Counted from the stretch's first letter, positions 25,768-35,030 are shown. The stretch: DNA of 64,000 nt from Maribacter flavus (GCF_008386635.1 NZ_VUOE01000002.1:1-64000); one strand, 5' to 3'. Notes: a model not told the origin generated them from the sequence alone. Translations and numbers: made by a program.

Positions 25768-26580
25768 ATGGAAGAAAAAACATTCAGGAATTACGATGCG
25801 CCCGATGTCTCCGTGGCCGTAAAAGAACATTATAGAAAAATGCGTCAAAACCAGACCTACGATTATGTGAAGCGCATGCATAAAAAATACCTCACTTTTG
25901 ATAAGCCGATGGACCTTTGGGAAGCCATGGGACACTTGAACAGTTTGATAGATGTGAGCGATCCCGATCTCGATCTTCCCAATGTACAGCACCTGATTCA
26001 GAGTGCGGAGGCCATTAGGGCGGATAATAGACCCGATTGGATGCAGCTTACCGGACTTATCCACGATCTAGGTAAAATCATGTTCATGTGGGGCAGTGAT
26101 GCCGATGGGACAAGTCAGGCCGAGCAATGGGGCATGGTGGGCGATGTATTCGTTGTGGGATGCAAGTTGCCTTCTTCCTGCGTATATCCCGAATTCAATG
26201 CCTTAAACCCTGATATGACCGATGCACGTTACAATACAACTACCGGTATCTATGAAGAAGGCTGTGGGTTGGACAATCTGGAACTTGCTTGGGGACATGA
26301 TGAGTACCTGTATCAGGTACTAAACAACCACAAGGAGAATTCATTACCCGACGAGGCAATGGTGATGATCAGATATCATTCTTTTTATCCGTGGCATAGT
26401 GGCGGTAGTTACAAGGAATTGACCAATGAAAAGGACAAGGAATATCTTGAGATCATCAAGGATTTCAATAAATATGATTTGTATACAAAAAGTCAAAAGA
26501 TATATGATCTAGAGGATGTGCGGGAGTACTACCAGCCCATTGCCGAAAAATATTTGGGTAAAGGGCCTATTTATTGGTAA
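25768..26580 (+). CDS. myo-Inositol oxygenase
   Basis: A 270-residue HD-domain di-iron enzyme that converts myo-inositol and oxygen to D-glucuronate. The family signature is strong: LTGLIHDLGKIMFMWG (metal His-Asp pair), QWGMVGDVFVVGC, WGHDEYLYQVL (metal ligands) and MIRYHSFYPWHSGG. The C-terminus ends YLGKGPIYW, as in the eukaryote-like enzymes. The family is common in animals and plants and patchy in bacteria. The upstream sodium symporter suggests uptake followed by oxidation; uronate-degrading genes are not in this window. Start ATG 25768 (MEEKTFRNYDAPDVS). Confidence 0.94.
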   Translation: MEEKTFRNYDAPDVSVAVKEHYRKMRQNQTYDYVKRMHKKYLTFDKPMDLWEAMGHLNSLIDVSDPDLDLPNVQHLIQSAEAIRADNRPDWMQLTGLIHDLGKIMFMWGSDADGTSQAEQWGMVGDVFVVGCKLPSSCVYPEFNALNPDMTDARYNTTTGIYEEGCGLDNLELAWGHDEYLYQVLNNHKENSLPDEAMVMIRYHSFYPWHSGGSYKELTNEKDKEYLEIIKDFNKYDLYTKSQKIYDLEDVREYYQPIAEKYLGKGPIYW

Positions 26581-26596
26581 TTATAATTGAAAAATT

Positions 26597-26627
26597 AAAA
26601 AGGGCCTCGTCATTGAGGCCCTTTTTT
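26597..26627. terminator. Bidirectional intrinsic terminator
   Basis: AAAAAGGGCCTC pairs with GAGGCCCTTTTTT around GTCATT. It ends the inositol oxygenase transcript and, with its A tract, could also serve htpG, whose stop is at 26698 on the other strand. Confidence 0.88.
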
Positions 26628-26648
26628 ATAGCTATGTTTCCTACTTTA

Positions 26649-26694
26649 CCTCTCCTTTAGAGAGGTCAAAACTGCAGAGCAGTTTTGGGAGAGG
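26649..26694. repeat. Nested inverted repeat between the inositol oxygenase gene and htpG
   Basis: CAAAACTGC (26667-26675) and GCAGTTTTG (26679-26687) form a perfect 9-bp stem with an AGA loop. They are flanked by CCTCTCC (26649-26655) and GGAGAGG (26688-26694), with an alternative local pairing CCTCTCC/AGAGAGG on the left. No U tract follows. The structure looks like a palindromic repetitive unit rather than a terminator. Confidence 0.55.
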
Positions 26695-26697
26695 CTC

Positions 26698-28584
26698 CTA
26701 TTTCACCATTTCATAACTCCGCTTGATAAAGTTTGTTAGATCCGCGCCTTTCAGCAAGCCCTTGGAAAGTTTGGCCAAATCCAAGGATTGATTGATCAAA
26801 CGCTCTTTTTTCTTGGCGGTCTTGGTATTCAGGATTTCGCCTATCAATTCATGATTGGTGTTTACGATGAGGTTGTACATCTCCGGCATATGCCCCATCC
26901 CGAACATTCCGCCCCCGGTCTGTTGCATTTCCTTCATACGGCGCAGGAATTCCGGCTCGGTGATCACGAATGGGGAAGCATCGCTATCCATGGCCTCCAA
27001 TTGTATGGTATAATTGCTTTTTTCACCAAAAACAGCCTCCAAGTCGGCTTTTAGCTTTTCCTTCTCCTCATCGGATAATTTGGAGATTTGGGTATCCTCT
27101 TTTTGGATCAGCTTGTCTATATGGTCCGCATCTACCCTGGCAAAGGATATTTTCTCTTTGGTGGTTTCTAGTTTTTGCATCAGATGGCCGATAATGGGCG
27201 AATCCAACAACAATACCTCGTAACCCTTGGACTTGGCGGTCTCTATATAGCTATGCTGCGCCTCTTTATCGGAAGCATACAGAATGACCAATTTATCGTC
27301 CTTGTCCGTTTGGTTGGCCTTGATTTTCTCCTGAAGCTCCTCAAACGTATAATAAGCACCGTCTATAGTCGGGAAGAGCGCAAACTTGTCCGCTTTTTCA
27401 AAGAACTTGTCTTCGGACAACATACCGTATTCAATGACGATTTTTATATCGTTCCATTTCTTTTCAAAATCCTCACGGTTGTTCTTGAAAAGGGAAGTCA
27501 GCTTATCAGCAACCTTTCTTGTAATGTAAGAGGATATTTTCTTAACGGCACCATCAGCCTGTAGATAGGACCTTGAGACATTCAAAGGAATATCCGGTGA
27601 ATCGATGACACCACGCAGCATGGTCAAGAATTCCGGTACAATACCTTCCACATTGTCAGTAACGAAGACTTGGTTCTGGTACAATTGAATCTTATCTTTT
27701 TGTATGTTCAGGTCGTTCGTAAGCTTCGGAAAATATAGGATTCCCGTCAAGTTAAAGGGATAATCCACATTCAAATGAATGTGGAACAGCGGTTCCTCGA
27801 ACTGCATGGGGTATAGCTCTCTATAAAAACTCTTATAATCTTCGTCCTTTAAATCCGTTGGCTGTTTGGTCCACGCCGGATTTGGATTGTTGATGATATT
27901 GTCCACTTCCTTGGTAGGGGCGGGATCGTCCTCTTTGGCACCTTCGGGTTTGGGCAAGGTCTCCGTTTTGGTCCCAAATTTAATGGGGACCGGCATAAAC
28001 TTATTGTATTTTCTTAATAGCTCACGAATCCTACTGTCTTCCAAAAACTCGGTGGAATCATCGGCTATATGAAGTATGATTTCCGTTCCGCGTTCTTTTT
28101 TATCCGATGGTTCAATGGTAAAGTTGGGTGAACCGTCGCAGGACCAATGCACTGCCGGTTCGTCCTGATAGCTTTTCGTGATAATCTCCACTTTATGGGC
28201 GACCATAAAGGCGGAATAGAACCCAAGGCCAAAGTGCCCGATAATACCGGCATCCTTGGCGGAATCCTCATACTTGTTGATGAACTCCTCGGCACCGGAA
28301 AAGGCAACCTCGTTGATGTATTTTTTAACTTCTTCCTCGGTCATACCCAGACCTTGGTCAATGACGTGAAGTTTTTTTCCCTTTTTGTCGACCTTAATTT
28401 CGATCAAAGGATTGCCATACTCCACTTTTGCCTCTCCAATAGCGGTTAAATGCTTTAGTTTAAGGGTAGCATCCGTAGCATTGGATACCAATTCTCGAAG
28501 AAAGATTTCATGATCGGAATACAAAAACTTCTTTATGAGCGGAAATATATTGTCTACCGAAACATTGATTTTACCTGTAGCCAT
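26698..28584 (-). CDS. htpG: Molecular chaperone HtpG (Hsp90)
   Basis: A 628-residue cytosolic ATP-dependent chaperone. The N-terminal GHKL ATPase is clear: FLRELVSNATDATLKL (catalytic Glu and Mg-binding Asn near 31-38), VIDQGLGMTEEEV and IGHFGLGFYSAFMVA. The middle domain includes NVSRSYLQADGAVKKIS (catalytic-loop Arg). The C-terminal dimerisation domain ends KGLLKGADLTNFIKRSYEMVK. Residues 210-240 hold a charged linker (PEGAKEDDPAPTKEVD). Length is close to other bacterial HtpG proteins. It is monocistronic, with a 320-base upstream region shared with a divergent small-RNA-like element. Confidence 0.97.
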   Translation of the reverse strand: MATGKINVSVDNIFPLIKKFLYSDHEIFLRELVSNATDATLKLKHLTAIGEAKVEYGNPLIEIKVDKKGKKLHVIDQGLGMTEEEVKKYINEVAFSGAEEFINKYEDSAKDAGIIGHFGLGFYSAFMVAHKVEIITKSYQDEPAVHWSCDGSPNFTIEPSDKKERGTEIILHIADDSTEFLEDSRIRELLRKYNKFMPVPIKFGTKTETLPKPEGAKEDDPAPTKEVDNIINNPNPAWTKQPTDLKDEDYKSFYRELYPMQFEEPLFHIHLNVDYPFNLTGILYFPKLTNDLNIQKDKIQLYQNQVFVTDNVEGIVPEFLTMLRGVIDSPDIPLNVSRSYLQADGAVKKISSYITRKVADKLTSLFKNNREDFEKKWNDIKIVIEYGMLSEDKFFEKADKFALFPTIDGAYYTFEELQEKIKANQTDKDDKLVILYASDKEAQHSYIETAKSKGYEVLLLDSPIIGHLMQKLETTKEKISFARVDADHIDKLIQKEDTQISKLSDEEKEKLKADLEAVFGEKSNYTIQLEAMDSDASPFVITEPEFLRRMKEMQQTGGGMFGMGHMPEMYNLIVNTNHELIGEILNTKTAKKKERLINQSLDLAKLSKGLLKGADLTNFIKRSYEMVK

Positions 28585-28754
28585 TATTTTGAATTTTTAT
28601 ATTAGTTGCAAACACCTTTAGACAAAAAAAATACCATACTTAAAGAAGGTGACAAACTGACACCCTGGTATAGCACAAAACTTTAACAAAACTTTTGTTT
28701 AATTATTTTTCATAAACATTAAACATTATTTAATTTTACTTGTGATTAGGAAAG

Positions 28755-28850
28755 AAAATGCTATGAAAAAGTTTTAATCATAATCACGTTTGATTATTTA
28801 TTGGTTAGGTTGTTTGAAAACGTGCTTTCCCCCCGAAGGCACGTTTTTTA
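28755..28850 (+). ncRNA. Candidate small RNA, family copy 1
   Basis: This lies in the 320-base gap between htpG and the TetR-like gene. It contains TGCTATGAAA (28759-28768), then after 36 bases TTAGGTTG (28805-28812). A terminator hairpin follows: AAAACGTGC (28817-28825) paired with GCACGTTTT (28839-28847), then a T run. Both boxes and the terminal hairpin recur in the same order at 54401-54501 and 54547-54632. The terminator ends 54 bases before ATG 28905, so it could be an independent RNA or an attenuated leader for that gene. The rest of the gap is AT-rich with no other feature seen. Confidence 0.55.
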
Positions 28851-28904
28851 GTCTAACATCAATACATTTTTTGCTATAAATCTTTACACGCAATACTACA
28901 TATT

Positions 28905-29558
28905 ATGGCTACCAAGAATAAAAAGATTACCAAGGAAGAAATTATTTCAAAGTACATGGACTATGTTTTGGAACATGAAAAGGAGCCCAAAACGGTCTAT
29001 AAATTCTGTAAGCAGCATGAAATTCCGGAAGCGGATTTTTACAAATTCTTTGCCTCCATTCCCGCTATTAAGAAGGGTATTTGGGACACCTTTTTCACCA
29101 ATACGCTTGCATTGATGCAAAAGAACAAGGACTATGAATCCTTTGCAAACAGGGAAAAATTGTTGACGTTTTTCTACACATTTTTCGAGATGTTGACCCT
29201 CAACAGAAGTTATGCCCTCTTTACATTGAACCAAGGCGGCAACCAGCTTAAGAACATGGAGCAACTAAAGGGATTACGAAAGAACCTGAAGGAGTTTGCC
29301 AAAGAGTTGATTGCTGATGGTAATAAGCAAAAAACGTATAAAATAACCAAGCACAATCCTTCTATTTTTTCGGAGGGAGCTTGGGTGCAATTTCTTTTTC
29401 TGTTGAGATTTTGGATGAACGATGAATCCCAAGGATTCGAAAAAACTGATTTGGCCATTGAAAAATCCGTAAATACGGTATTTGACCTTTTTGACAATAC
29501 TCCATTGGACAACATCGTAGATTTTGGGAAATTTCTTTACAAGGAAACATTTGCTTAA
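28905..29558 (+). CDS. TetR-like regulator (TetR C-terminal domain protein)
   Basis: A 217-residue helical protein. Residues 7-60 (ITKEEIISKYMDYVLEHEKEPKTVYKFCKQHEIPEADFYKFF) have the arrangement of a TetR helix-turn-helix, with EADFYKFF where the usual recognition helix stands. Residues 80-200 form the helical C-terminal domain. Similar proteins in Flavobacteriaceae are annotated as TetR family C-terminal domain proteins and lie immediately before an ABC1/AarF kinase gene, as here (17 bases). Ligand and targets are unknown; it might regulate the downstream kinase and KAS III genes. Confidence 0.82.
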   Translation: MATKNKKITKEEIISKYMDYVLEHEKEPKTVYKFCKQHEIPEADFYKFFASIPAIKKGIWDTFFTNTLALMQKNKDYESFANREKLLTFFYTFFEMLTLNRSYALFTLNQGGNQLKNMEQLKGLRKNLKEFAKELIADGNKQKTYKITKHNPSIFSEGAWVQFLFLLRFWMNDESQGFEKTDLAIEKSVNTVFDLFDNTPLDNIVDFGKFLYKETFA

Positions 29559-29575
29559 CCTAATTTCATTTAAAA

Positions 29576-30883
29576 TTGAAGACTCTCGATAAAATCCCTT
29601 CCGGAAAAATTGAACGCGCCAGCAAACTGATCAAGACCGGTGTAAAAATTGGCGGGAATTATGCCAAATATTATGGCAAGAAAATAGTGAACCCTGATTT
29701 AACGAGGGATGAACTGGATAACGATAATGCCGGTGATATCTATGACGGACTTAAAAGTCTAAAGGGCAGTGCATTGAAGGTTGCACAAATGTTGAGCATG
29801 GAGAAAAACCTATTGCCCAATGCCTATGTAGAAAAATTTTCACTTTCACAGTTTTCCGTACCGCCCTTATCCGCGCCACTGGTACGAAAAACGTTTAAAA
29901 AATACCTGGATAAATATCCAGAGGAAGTGTTCGATTCCTTTGAAAAGGATTCCGTCAACGCGGCGAGTATCGGGCAGGTGCACAGAGCCACCAAGGACGG
30001 TAAGGACTTGGCCGTTAAAATCCAGTATCCGGGTGTGGCGGAAAGCATAAGTAGTGATTTGGCCTTGGTAAAGCCTGTAGCGTTACGTATGTTCAACCTT
30101 CAGGGAAAGGATTCTGATAAATACTTCAAGGAAGTGGAAGACAAATTATTGGAGGAAACCAATTATCTGCTGGAAATTGCGCAAAGCAAGGAAATTACAA
30201 ACAAATGTAGCCATATAGAAAACTTGCGATTTCCTAACTACTACGAGACGCTTTCCAGTGAGCGTATCATCACCATGGATTGGATGACAGGTACCCATCT
30301 TGGGGAATTCACTAAGACCAATTTTTCTCAAGAAATGGGTAACAAATTGGGCCAGACCCTTTGGGATTTCTATATGTTTCAAATTCACGGTTTGCGCAAG
30401 GTGCATGCCGACCCGCATCCAGGTAATTTTTTGGTAAATGCCAATGGGGAGTTGGTCGTCATCGATTTTGGTTGTATCAAGGAAGTTCCGGACGATTTCT
30501 ATAACCCCTATTTTGAATTGGCCAAGAAGGAGAATATTTCAAACGACGCCATTTTCACCCAAAAGCTCTATGAACTTGAAATTTTGACCCCTTCCGATAC
30601 CGATACCGAAATAACCTTTTTCAAGAATCTTTTTCACGAAATGTTAAGCCTATTCACATCGCCGTTCCATGAGGAGACTTTTGACTTTGGCAGTGCCGAT
30701 TTCTGGGGGAAAATTGCGGCACTTAGTGAGCAATATGCATCAGATAAACAGATACGTAAAATGAACGGAAACCGGGGTTCCAAGCACTTTTTATATATGA
30801 ACCGGACCTTCTTTGGACTCTATAATCTCCTCAACGACCTAAAGGCGGTAATTCAGGTAAATCATTTTCAAAAGTATTTATAG
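29576..30883 (+). CDS. ABC1/AarF (UbiB-like) atypical kinase family protein
   Basis: A 435-residue protein with an atypical kinase domain. Recognisable parts are GSALKVAQMLSMEKNLLP (the KxGQ-like region, here KVAQ), AASIGQVHRATKDGKDLAVKIQYPG (A-rich loop and ATP-binding lysine), KVHADPHPGNFLV (catalytic loop) and VVIDFGCIKEVP (the DFG-like metal site). The family acts in ubiquinone and lipid metabolism in other organisms. Flavobacteria use menaquinone, so the role here is open. It starts at TTG 29576, 17 bases after the TetR-like gene, and is followed by a KAS III gene 92 bases later. The G-to-V change in the KxGQ motif is worth noting. Confidence 0.9.
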   Translation: MKTLDKIPSGKIERASKLIKTGVKIGGNYAKYYGKKIVNPDLTRDELDNDNAGDIYDGLKSLKGSALKVAQMLSMEKNLLPNAYVEKFSLSQFSVPPLSAPLVRKTFKKYLDKYPEEVFDSFEKDSVNAASIGQVHRATKDGKDLAVKIQYPGVAESISSDLALVKPVALRMFNLQGKDSDKYFKEVEDKLLEETNYLLEIAQSKEITNKCSHIENLRFPNYYETLSSERIITMDWMTGTHLGEFTKTNFSQEMGNKLGQTLWDFYMFQIHGLRKVHADPHPGNFLVNANGELVVIDFGCIKEVPDDFYNPYFELAKKENISNDAIFTQKLYELEILTPSDTDTEITFFKNLFHEMLSLFTSPFHEETFDFGSADFWGKIAALSEQYASDKQIRKMNGNRGSKHFLYMNRTFFGLYNLLNDLKAVIQVNHFQKYL

Positions 30884-30975
30884 TGTAACAAGCTTCTCCA
30901 AAATGAATGTGAAATTCGGAATTGTTGTTATATTGCACTGCCTGAACAGCAGTGAATTCGGCTAAATTTTACACT

Positions 30976-31983
30976 ATGTACAATTCAAAAATTACAGGTC
31001 TAGGATATTATGTTCCTGAAAATGTGGTAACCAACGACGATTTATCCAAAATAATGGATACGAATGACGCTTGGATTCAGGAGCGGACGGGAATCAAGGA
31101 ACGAAGGCATGTCATAAAGGGCGAGGATACCACCACGACCATGGGCGTAAAAGCGGCCAAAATTGCAATTGAACGTGCCGGAATCGATAAGGATGAAATT
31201 GATTTTATTGTATTCGCCACCTTGAGTCCGGATTATTATTTTCCCGGGCCAGGGGTTTTGGTACAGCGAGATTTGGGGATAAAGACCGTTGGTGCCTTGG
31301 ACGTGAGAAACCAATGTTCCGGATTTGTCTATGCGATTTCGGTGGCGGATCAGTACATAAAAACCGGAATGTACAAGAATATTCTTGTTATTGGTTCAGA
31401 ACTTCATTCCCACGGATTGGATATGACGACACGTGGTAGGGCTGTTTCCGTAATTTTTGGCGACGGTGCCGGTGCCGCCGTTTTGAGTAGGGCAGAAGGT
31501 CAGGATCAGGGAATACTTTCGACCCACTTGCATTCAGAAGGACAACACGCAGAAGAACTCTCACTAATTGCGCCCGGAATGGGAAAAAGATGGGTTTCTG
31601 ACATAATTGCCGATAACGACCCAAACGATGAGTCTTATTTCCCCTATATGAACGGACAATTCGTATTTAAAAATGCAGTGGTACGTTTTAGCGAAGTTAT
31701 CATGGAGGGCCTTAAGAAAAATGGATTGCAACCAACGGATATAAATTTATTGGTTCCGCATCAGGCGAATCTTAGGATATCACAGTTTATCCAAAATAAA
31801 TTTGGCCTTACCGATGATCAGGTGTTCAACAACATTATGCGTTACGGAAACACAACAGCTGCTTCTATACCCATCGCGCTGACCGAAGCTTGGGAAGCTG
31901 GAAAGGTAAAGTCTGGAGACTTGGTGGTATTGGCCGCATTTGGAAGCGGCTTTACGTGGGGCAGTGTCATTATCAGATGGTAG
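30976..31983 (+). CDS. 3-oxoacyl-[acyl-carrier-protein] synthase III family protein (FabH-like)
   Basis: A 335-residue thiolase-fold condensing enzyme. The catalytic triad is intact: C114 in VRNQCSGFVYA, His in LLVPHQANLRI (near 257) and Asn in MRYGNTTAASIP (near 289). GDGAGAAVLS and the C-terminal FGSGFTWGSVIIRW are standard. I start it at ATG 30976 (MYNSKITGLGYYVPENV), because the eight residues encoded upstream do not fit the family. KAS III enzymes start fatty-acid synthesis or make related beta-keto products. Since the gene lies beside an ABC1 kinase and not in a fab cluster, I leave the symbol open; it could be an accessory paralogue. Confidence 0.92.
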   Translation: MYNSKITGLGYYVPENVVTNDDLSKIMDTNDAWIQERTGIKERRHVIKGEDTTTTMGVKAAKIAIERAGIDKDEIDFIVFATLSPDYYFPGPGVLVQRDLGIKTVGALDVRNQCSGFVYAISVADQYIKTGMYKNILVIGSELHSHGLDMTTRGRAVSVIFGDGAGAAVLSRAEGQDQGILSTHLHSEGQHAEELSLIAPGMGKRWVSDIIADNDPNDESYFPYMNGQFVFKNAVVRFSEVIMEGLKKNGLQPTDINLLVPHQANLRISQFIQNKFGLTDDQVFNNIMRYGNTTAASIPIALTEAWEAGKVKSGDLVVLAAFGSGFTWGSVIIRW

Positions 31984-32446
31984 ATAAGCCACTTCTAACA
32001 ATTTCTTGGCTTGTGTAGTTGAAGACCAAGATATTTTTCCTCGGATTAAGCTGGGAAGGCTTGTAAACACTGTATATAGAATAAAAAACCCGCAACCTAG
32101 GCCACGGGTTTTCCTGAGGATAAACACTTGAGGGGAAACCAACCAATCCCCTGGCAAAGAGCATTCCTTGGTATAATAGACTTATAAAATGGTTTAATGT
32201 TACAGGTTCGGCAATCTTTAAATGTCCATTATGCCCTTAAAAAGTGAAACCCGGACAAATGCCCGGGTTTCTTGCTGATAAGCTATACTAAACACTAACC
32301 ATTAACTATAAATATATAGCAATATCAACGTCTTCAATATTTTGCAACAAATAAATGTAAACCTTCTTGTAAGAAGTATAACAATTTAAAGACTATTATT
32401 ACTTTAAAAAGTTACAGAACTTATAAAATTTAACACCCTGATAAAG
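31984..32446. other. 463-base intergenic region with three hairpins, no gene found
   Basis: Three inverted repeats stand in a row. AAAACCCG/CGGGTTTT is at 32085-32112, probably the terminator for the KAS III gene or a minus-strand transcript. AGGGGA/TCCCCT is at 32131-32152. GAAACCCGG/CCGGGTTTC is at 32246-32271. The last is not near any gene end. A 16-codon frame (ATG 32198) ends just before the third hairpin but has no support. The remainder to 32446 is AT-rich. Confidence 0.55.
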
Positions 32447-32806
32447 ATGGATACAACATTAGTATTTGGAGCATCCTTAAAACCAAACCGTTATAGTAAT
32501 TTGGTGATTCATAGATTGGTCGGTCAAGGAATAAAAACCGAAGCTTTCGGTTTAAAATCTGGAATTATCGGGGGAGTGCAAGTTAAAACCAAAATAGAAG
32601 ATTTCCAAAATATTCAGACCATAACTCTTTATTTAAATCCAAATAATCAAAAAGGATATTACGATGCCATTATCGGTTTACGTCCAAGGCGCGTAATCTT
32701 TAACCCAGGCACTGAGAATCCTGATTTTCAGAGATTACTGGAATCCCAAGGTATAGAAGCCCAAGTTGCCTGTACTTTGGTTTTGCTGGCGACCGGTCAA
32801 TATTGA
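32447..32806 (+). CDS. CoA-binding domain protein (YccU-like)
   Basis: A 119-residue Rossmann-fold protein. It opens with LVFGASLKPNRYSNLVIHRLVGQG, the nucleotide-binding glycine turn of the CoA_binding family, and ends with the family blocks PRRVIFNPGTENPDFQRLLESQG and ACTLVLLATGQY. It is a stand-alone version of the domain found in succinyl-CoA synthetase; the physiological role of the stand-alone proteins is not known. Convergent with the sodium symporter gene, whose stop is only 7 bases away, so the two transcripts may overlap. Confidence 0.9.
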   Translation: MDTTLVFGASLKPNRYSNLVIHRLVGQGIKTEAFGLKSGIIGGVQVKTKIEDFQNIQTITLYLNPNNQKGYYDAIIGLRPRRVIFNPGTENPDFQRLLESQGIEAQVACTLVLLATGQY

Positions 32807-32813
32807 AGTTAAT

Positions 32814-34295
32814 TTAATTGCTTATAGTTTCCGTATCAGGATTTTTTCTGATAAGCCATAGGCCAATGAAGGTTAAAAGTCCGTTCAAGGGCAGTAGCTC
32901 ATATCCAAATTCGTAGCCACCTAAATAGTCGGTCGGTATTTTCGCCAAACCGATTATTATCAATACAGCAACCAAAGCCACGGCCCAAGCAAAATTATCC
33001 CTTATTTGATGTTTGGTGAAAATCCCAAAGGCGAATAATCCAAGTAGGGGTCCGTAGGTGTAGGAGGCAACCGTCAATAATCCGTCGATAACGTTTCTAT
33101 CCAATACGTATTTAAAGGTAATTACCACCAAAATCAACAAGATGCTCATGCCAATATGTGTTCGCCTGCGAATTTTCCTTGCCGCTACTTCAGATTTTTT
33201 TGCCGTCCCCAAAAAATCTACACAAAAGGAGGTGGTCAATGAAGTCAGGGCACTGTCAGCACTACTATAGGCCGCAGCTATAAGGCCTAGCATAAAAGTA
33301 ATGGCCACGGTAATTCCCAATCCGCTGTTCAGGGCAATTTCAGGAAAAAGTAGGTCGGTCTTTGGTTCACCGTCCATTAGAGGCATTTCAATTTGATATT
33401 TATCGGCGTAGATAAACAAAAGGGCTCCCAAGAGCATAAATAGAAAGGTCACAAAAACAAGGACAAAACTAAAGGACACCATGTTTTTTTGAGCCTCCTT
33501 CAAATTTCTACAGGTGAGGTTTTTTTGCATCATGTCCTGATCCAATCCGGTCATACAAATAGTCACGAACATCCCCCCGATAAAGGATTTTAGAAAGTGG
33601 TTTTTTGCAAAGAGATCATCCAAGACAAAGGTCTGGCTGTATTTGGCAAGTTCTTCGGATTGTAGAAAATCCCCCAAACTCCATTCTAGTTTGTTTAGGA
33701 TAAAGTAGATGGAAAGCCCAACGGAAACCAACATGAACAAGGTCTGCAAGGTATCCGTCCAAACGATGGTTTTTATACCCCCTTTAAAAGTATAGATCCA
33801 GATCAATAGGATGGAAAGAGTAACCGTAATTTCAAACGGCACATTCCACGCGTCGAATACGAATTGCTGCAAAACGATGGCGACCAGAAAGAGTCGAAAG
33901 GCGGCACCCAAAACTCGGGATACAAAAAAGGAAATCGCCCCAACTTTATAACTTACAAAACCGAACCGGCTATCCAGGTATTCGTAAATGGAGGTCACAT
34001 TTTGCCTGTAGTAGATGGGAAGCAGCACATATGCCGTTACAAAGTACCCCACCAAATAACCAAAAACCACTTGTAGGTAACTGAATTTGGATGCGTCCAC
34101 CCACCCTGGAACGGATATAAAGGTAACCCCCGATAACGAAGCGCCCACCATTCCAAATGCAACCAAATACCAAGGGGATTGCTTTCCTGCCTTGAAGAAA
34201 TCCTCATTGGAATCGTTCTTTCCCGTAAAGTAGGAAATCAGGAGTAGTAATGCAAAATAGCTTCCTATAAGAAGCAGAATATGGGATGCAGTCAT
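32814..34295 (-). CDS. Sodium:solute symporter (SSS family)
   Basis: A 493-residue membrane protein with about 13 helices. Family blocks are [35 protein letters not shown] near the N-terminus, [16 protein letters not shown], and a sodium-site region [21 protein letters not shown]. It belongs to the same superfamily as the transporter at 24057 but to a different branch, and there is no close similarity between them. Substrate unknown, and neighbours give no hint: recR is divergent 68 bases away and the CoA-binding gene is convergent. Confidence 0.9.
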   Translation of the reverse strand: MTASHILLLIGSYFALLLLISYFTGKNDSNEDFFKAGKQSPWYLVAFGMVGASLSGVTFISVPGWVDASKFSYLQVVFGYLVGYFVTAYVLLPIYYRQNVTSIYEYLDSRFGFVSYKVGAISFFVSRVLGAAFRLFLVAIVLQQFVFDAWNVPFEITVTLSILLIWIYTFKGGIKTIVWTDTLQTLFMLVSVGLSIYFILNKLEWSLGDFLQSEELAKYSQTFVLDDLFAKNHFLKSFIGGMFVTICMTGLDQDMMQKNLTCRNLKEAQKNMVSFSFVLVFVTFLFMLLGALLFIYADKYQIEMPLMDGEPKTDLLFPEIALNSGLGITVAITFMLGLIAAAYSSADSALTSLTTSFCVDFLGTAKKSEVAARKIRRRTHIGMSILLILVVITFKYVLDRNVIDGLLTVASYTYGPLLGLFAFGIFTKHQIRDNFAWAVALVAVLIIIGLAKIPTDYLGGYEFGYELLPLNGLLTFIGLWLIRKNPDTETISN

Positions 34296-34363
34296 GGGAA
34301 TTTATTTGTGGTCAAAGTACAAAAAGTAAAAATAGTGCGTAATTTTACCGGAAACTCAAAGGA

Positions 34364-34984
34364 ATGGATTTTTCTTCCAAATTACTTGAAAATGCCGTCT
34401 ATGAAATGTCACAATTGCCTGGAATTGGTAAGCGAACTGCGCTACGATTGGTGTTGCACTTGCTAAAGCAGCCGGAGCGCCAGACAGAAAATCTATCCAA
34501 TGCTTTGACGAAATTGAGAACTATGGTGCAGTTCTGTAAGAAGTGCCATAACATTAGTGATACGGCACTTTGTGAAATTTGTTCCAATCCAAAAAGGGAT
34601 GCCTCCCTAGTCTGTGTGGTAGAAGATATAAGGGATGTAATGGCCATTGAAAATACTGGCCAGTATAGGGGATTGTATCATGTGTTGGGCGGTAAGATTT
34701 CACCCATAGAAGGCATGGGCCCCCAGGATTTGACCATATCCTCTTTGATAAATAAGGTGAAAGAAGGGGAAGTACAAGAGTTGATTCTTGCGTTGAGCTC
34801 TACTATGGAAGGGGACACTACCAATTTCTATATCTTTAAACAACTGGAGGGTACAGGGGTCAAAACCTCTACCATTGCCCGAGGGATTGCCATAGGGGAC
34901 GAGTTGGAATATGCTGATGAGGTTACCTTGGGGCGAAGTATTTTAAATAGGATTCCGTTTGAAGGAAGTTTTAGTAACAAGTAA
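34364..34984 (+). CDS. recR: Recombination mediator protein RecR
   Basis: A 206-residue DNA-repair protein of the RecFOR pathway, which loads RecA at gaps. An N-terminal helix-hairpin-helix ([17 protein letters not shown]) is followed by a four-cysteine zinc finger ([16 protein letters not shown]) and a Toprim domain starting [20 protein letters not shown] with the acidic motif. Length is slightly above the usual 200. Start ATG 34364 ([15 protein letters not shown]). Divergent from the sodium symporter. Confidence 0.96.
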   Translation: MDFSSKLLENAVYEMSQLPGIGKRTALRLVLHLLKQPERQTENLSNALTKLRTMVQFCKKCHNISDTALCEICSNPKRDASLVCVVEDIRDVMAIENTGQYRGLYHVLGGKISPIEGMGPQDLTISSLINKVKEGEVQELILALSSTMEGDTTNFYIFKQLEGTGVKTSTIARGIAIGDELEYADEVTLGRSILNRIPFEGSFSNK

Positions 34985-35030
34985 TCCACTTAATTCTGAT
35001 ATAAATTCAGTAAAGGGTGTTGTATTTTAT

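Noticed and set aside
32198-32248. 16-codon frame before the 32246 hairpin
   Set aside because: Too short, no ribosome binding site and no homologue known; kept only as part of the structured gap.
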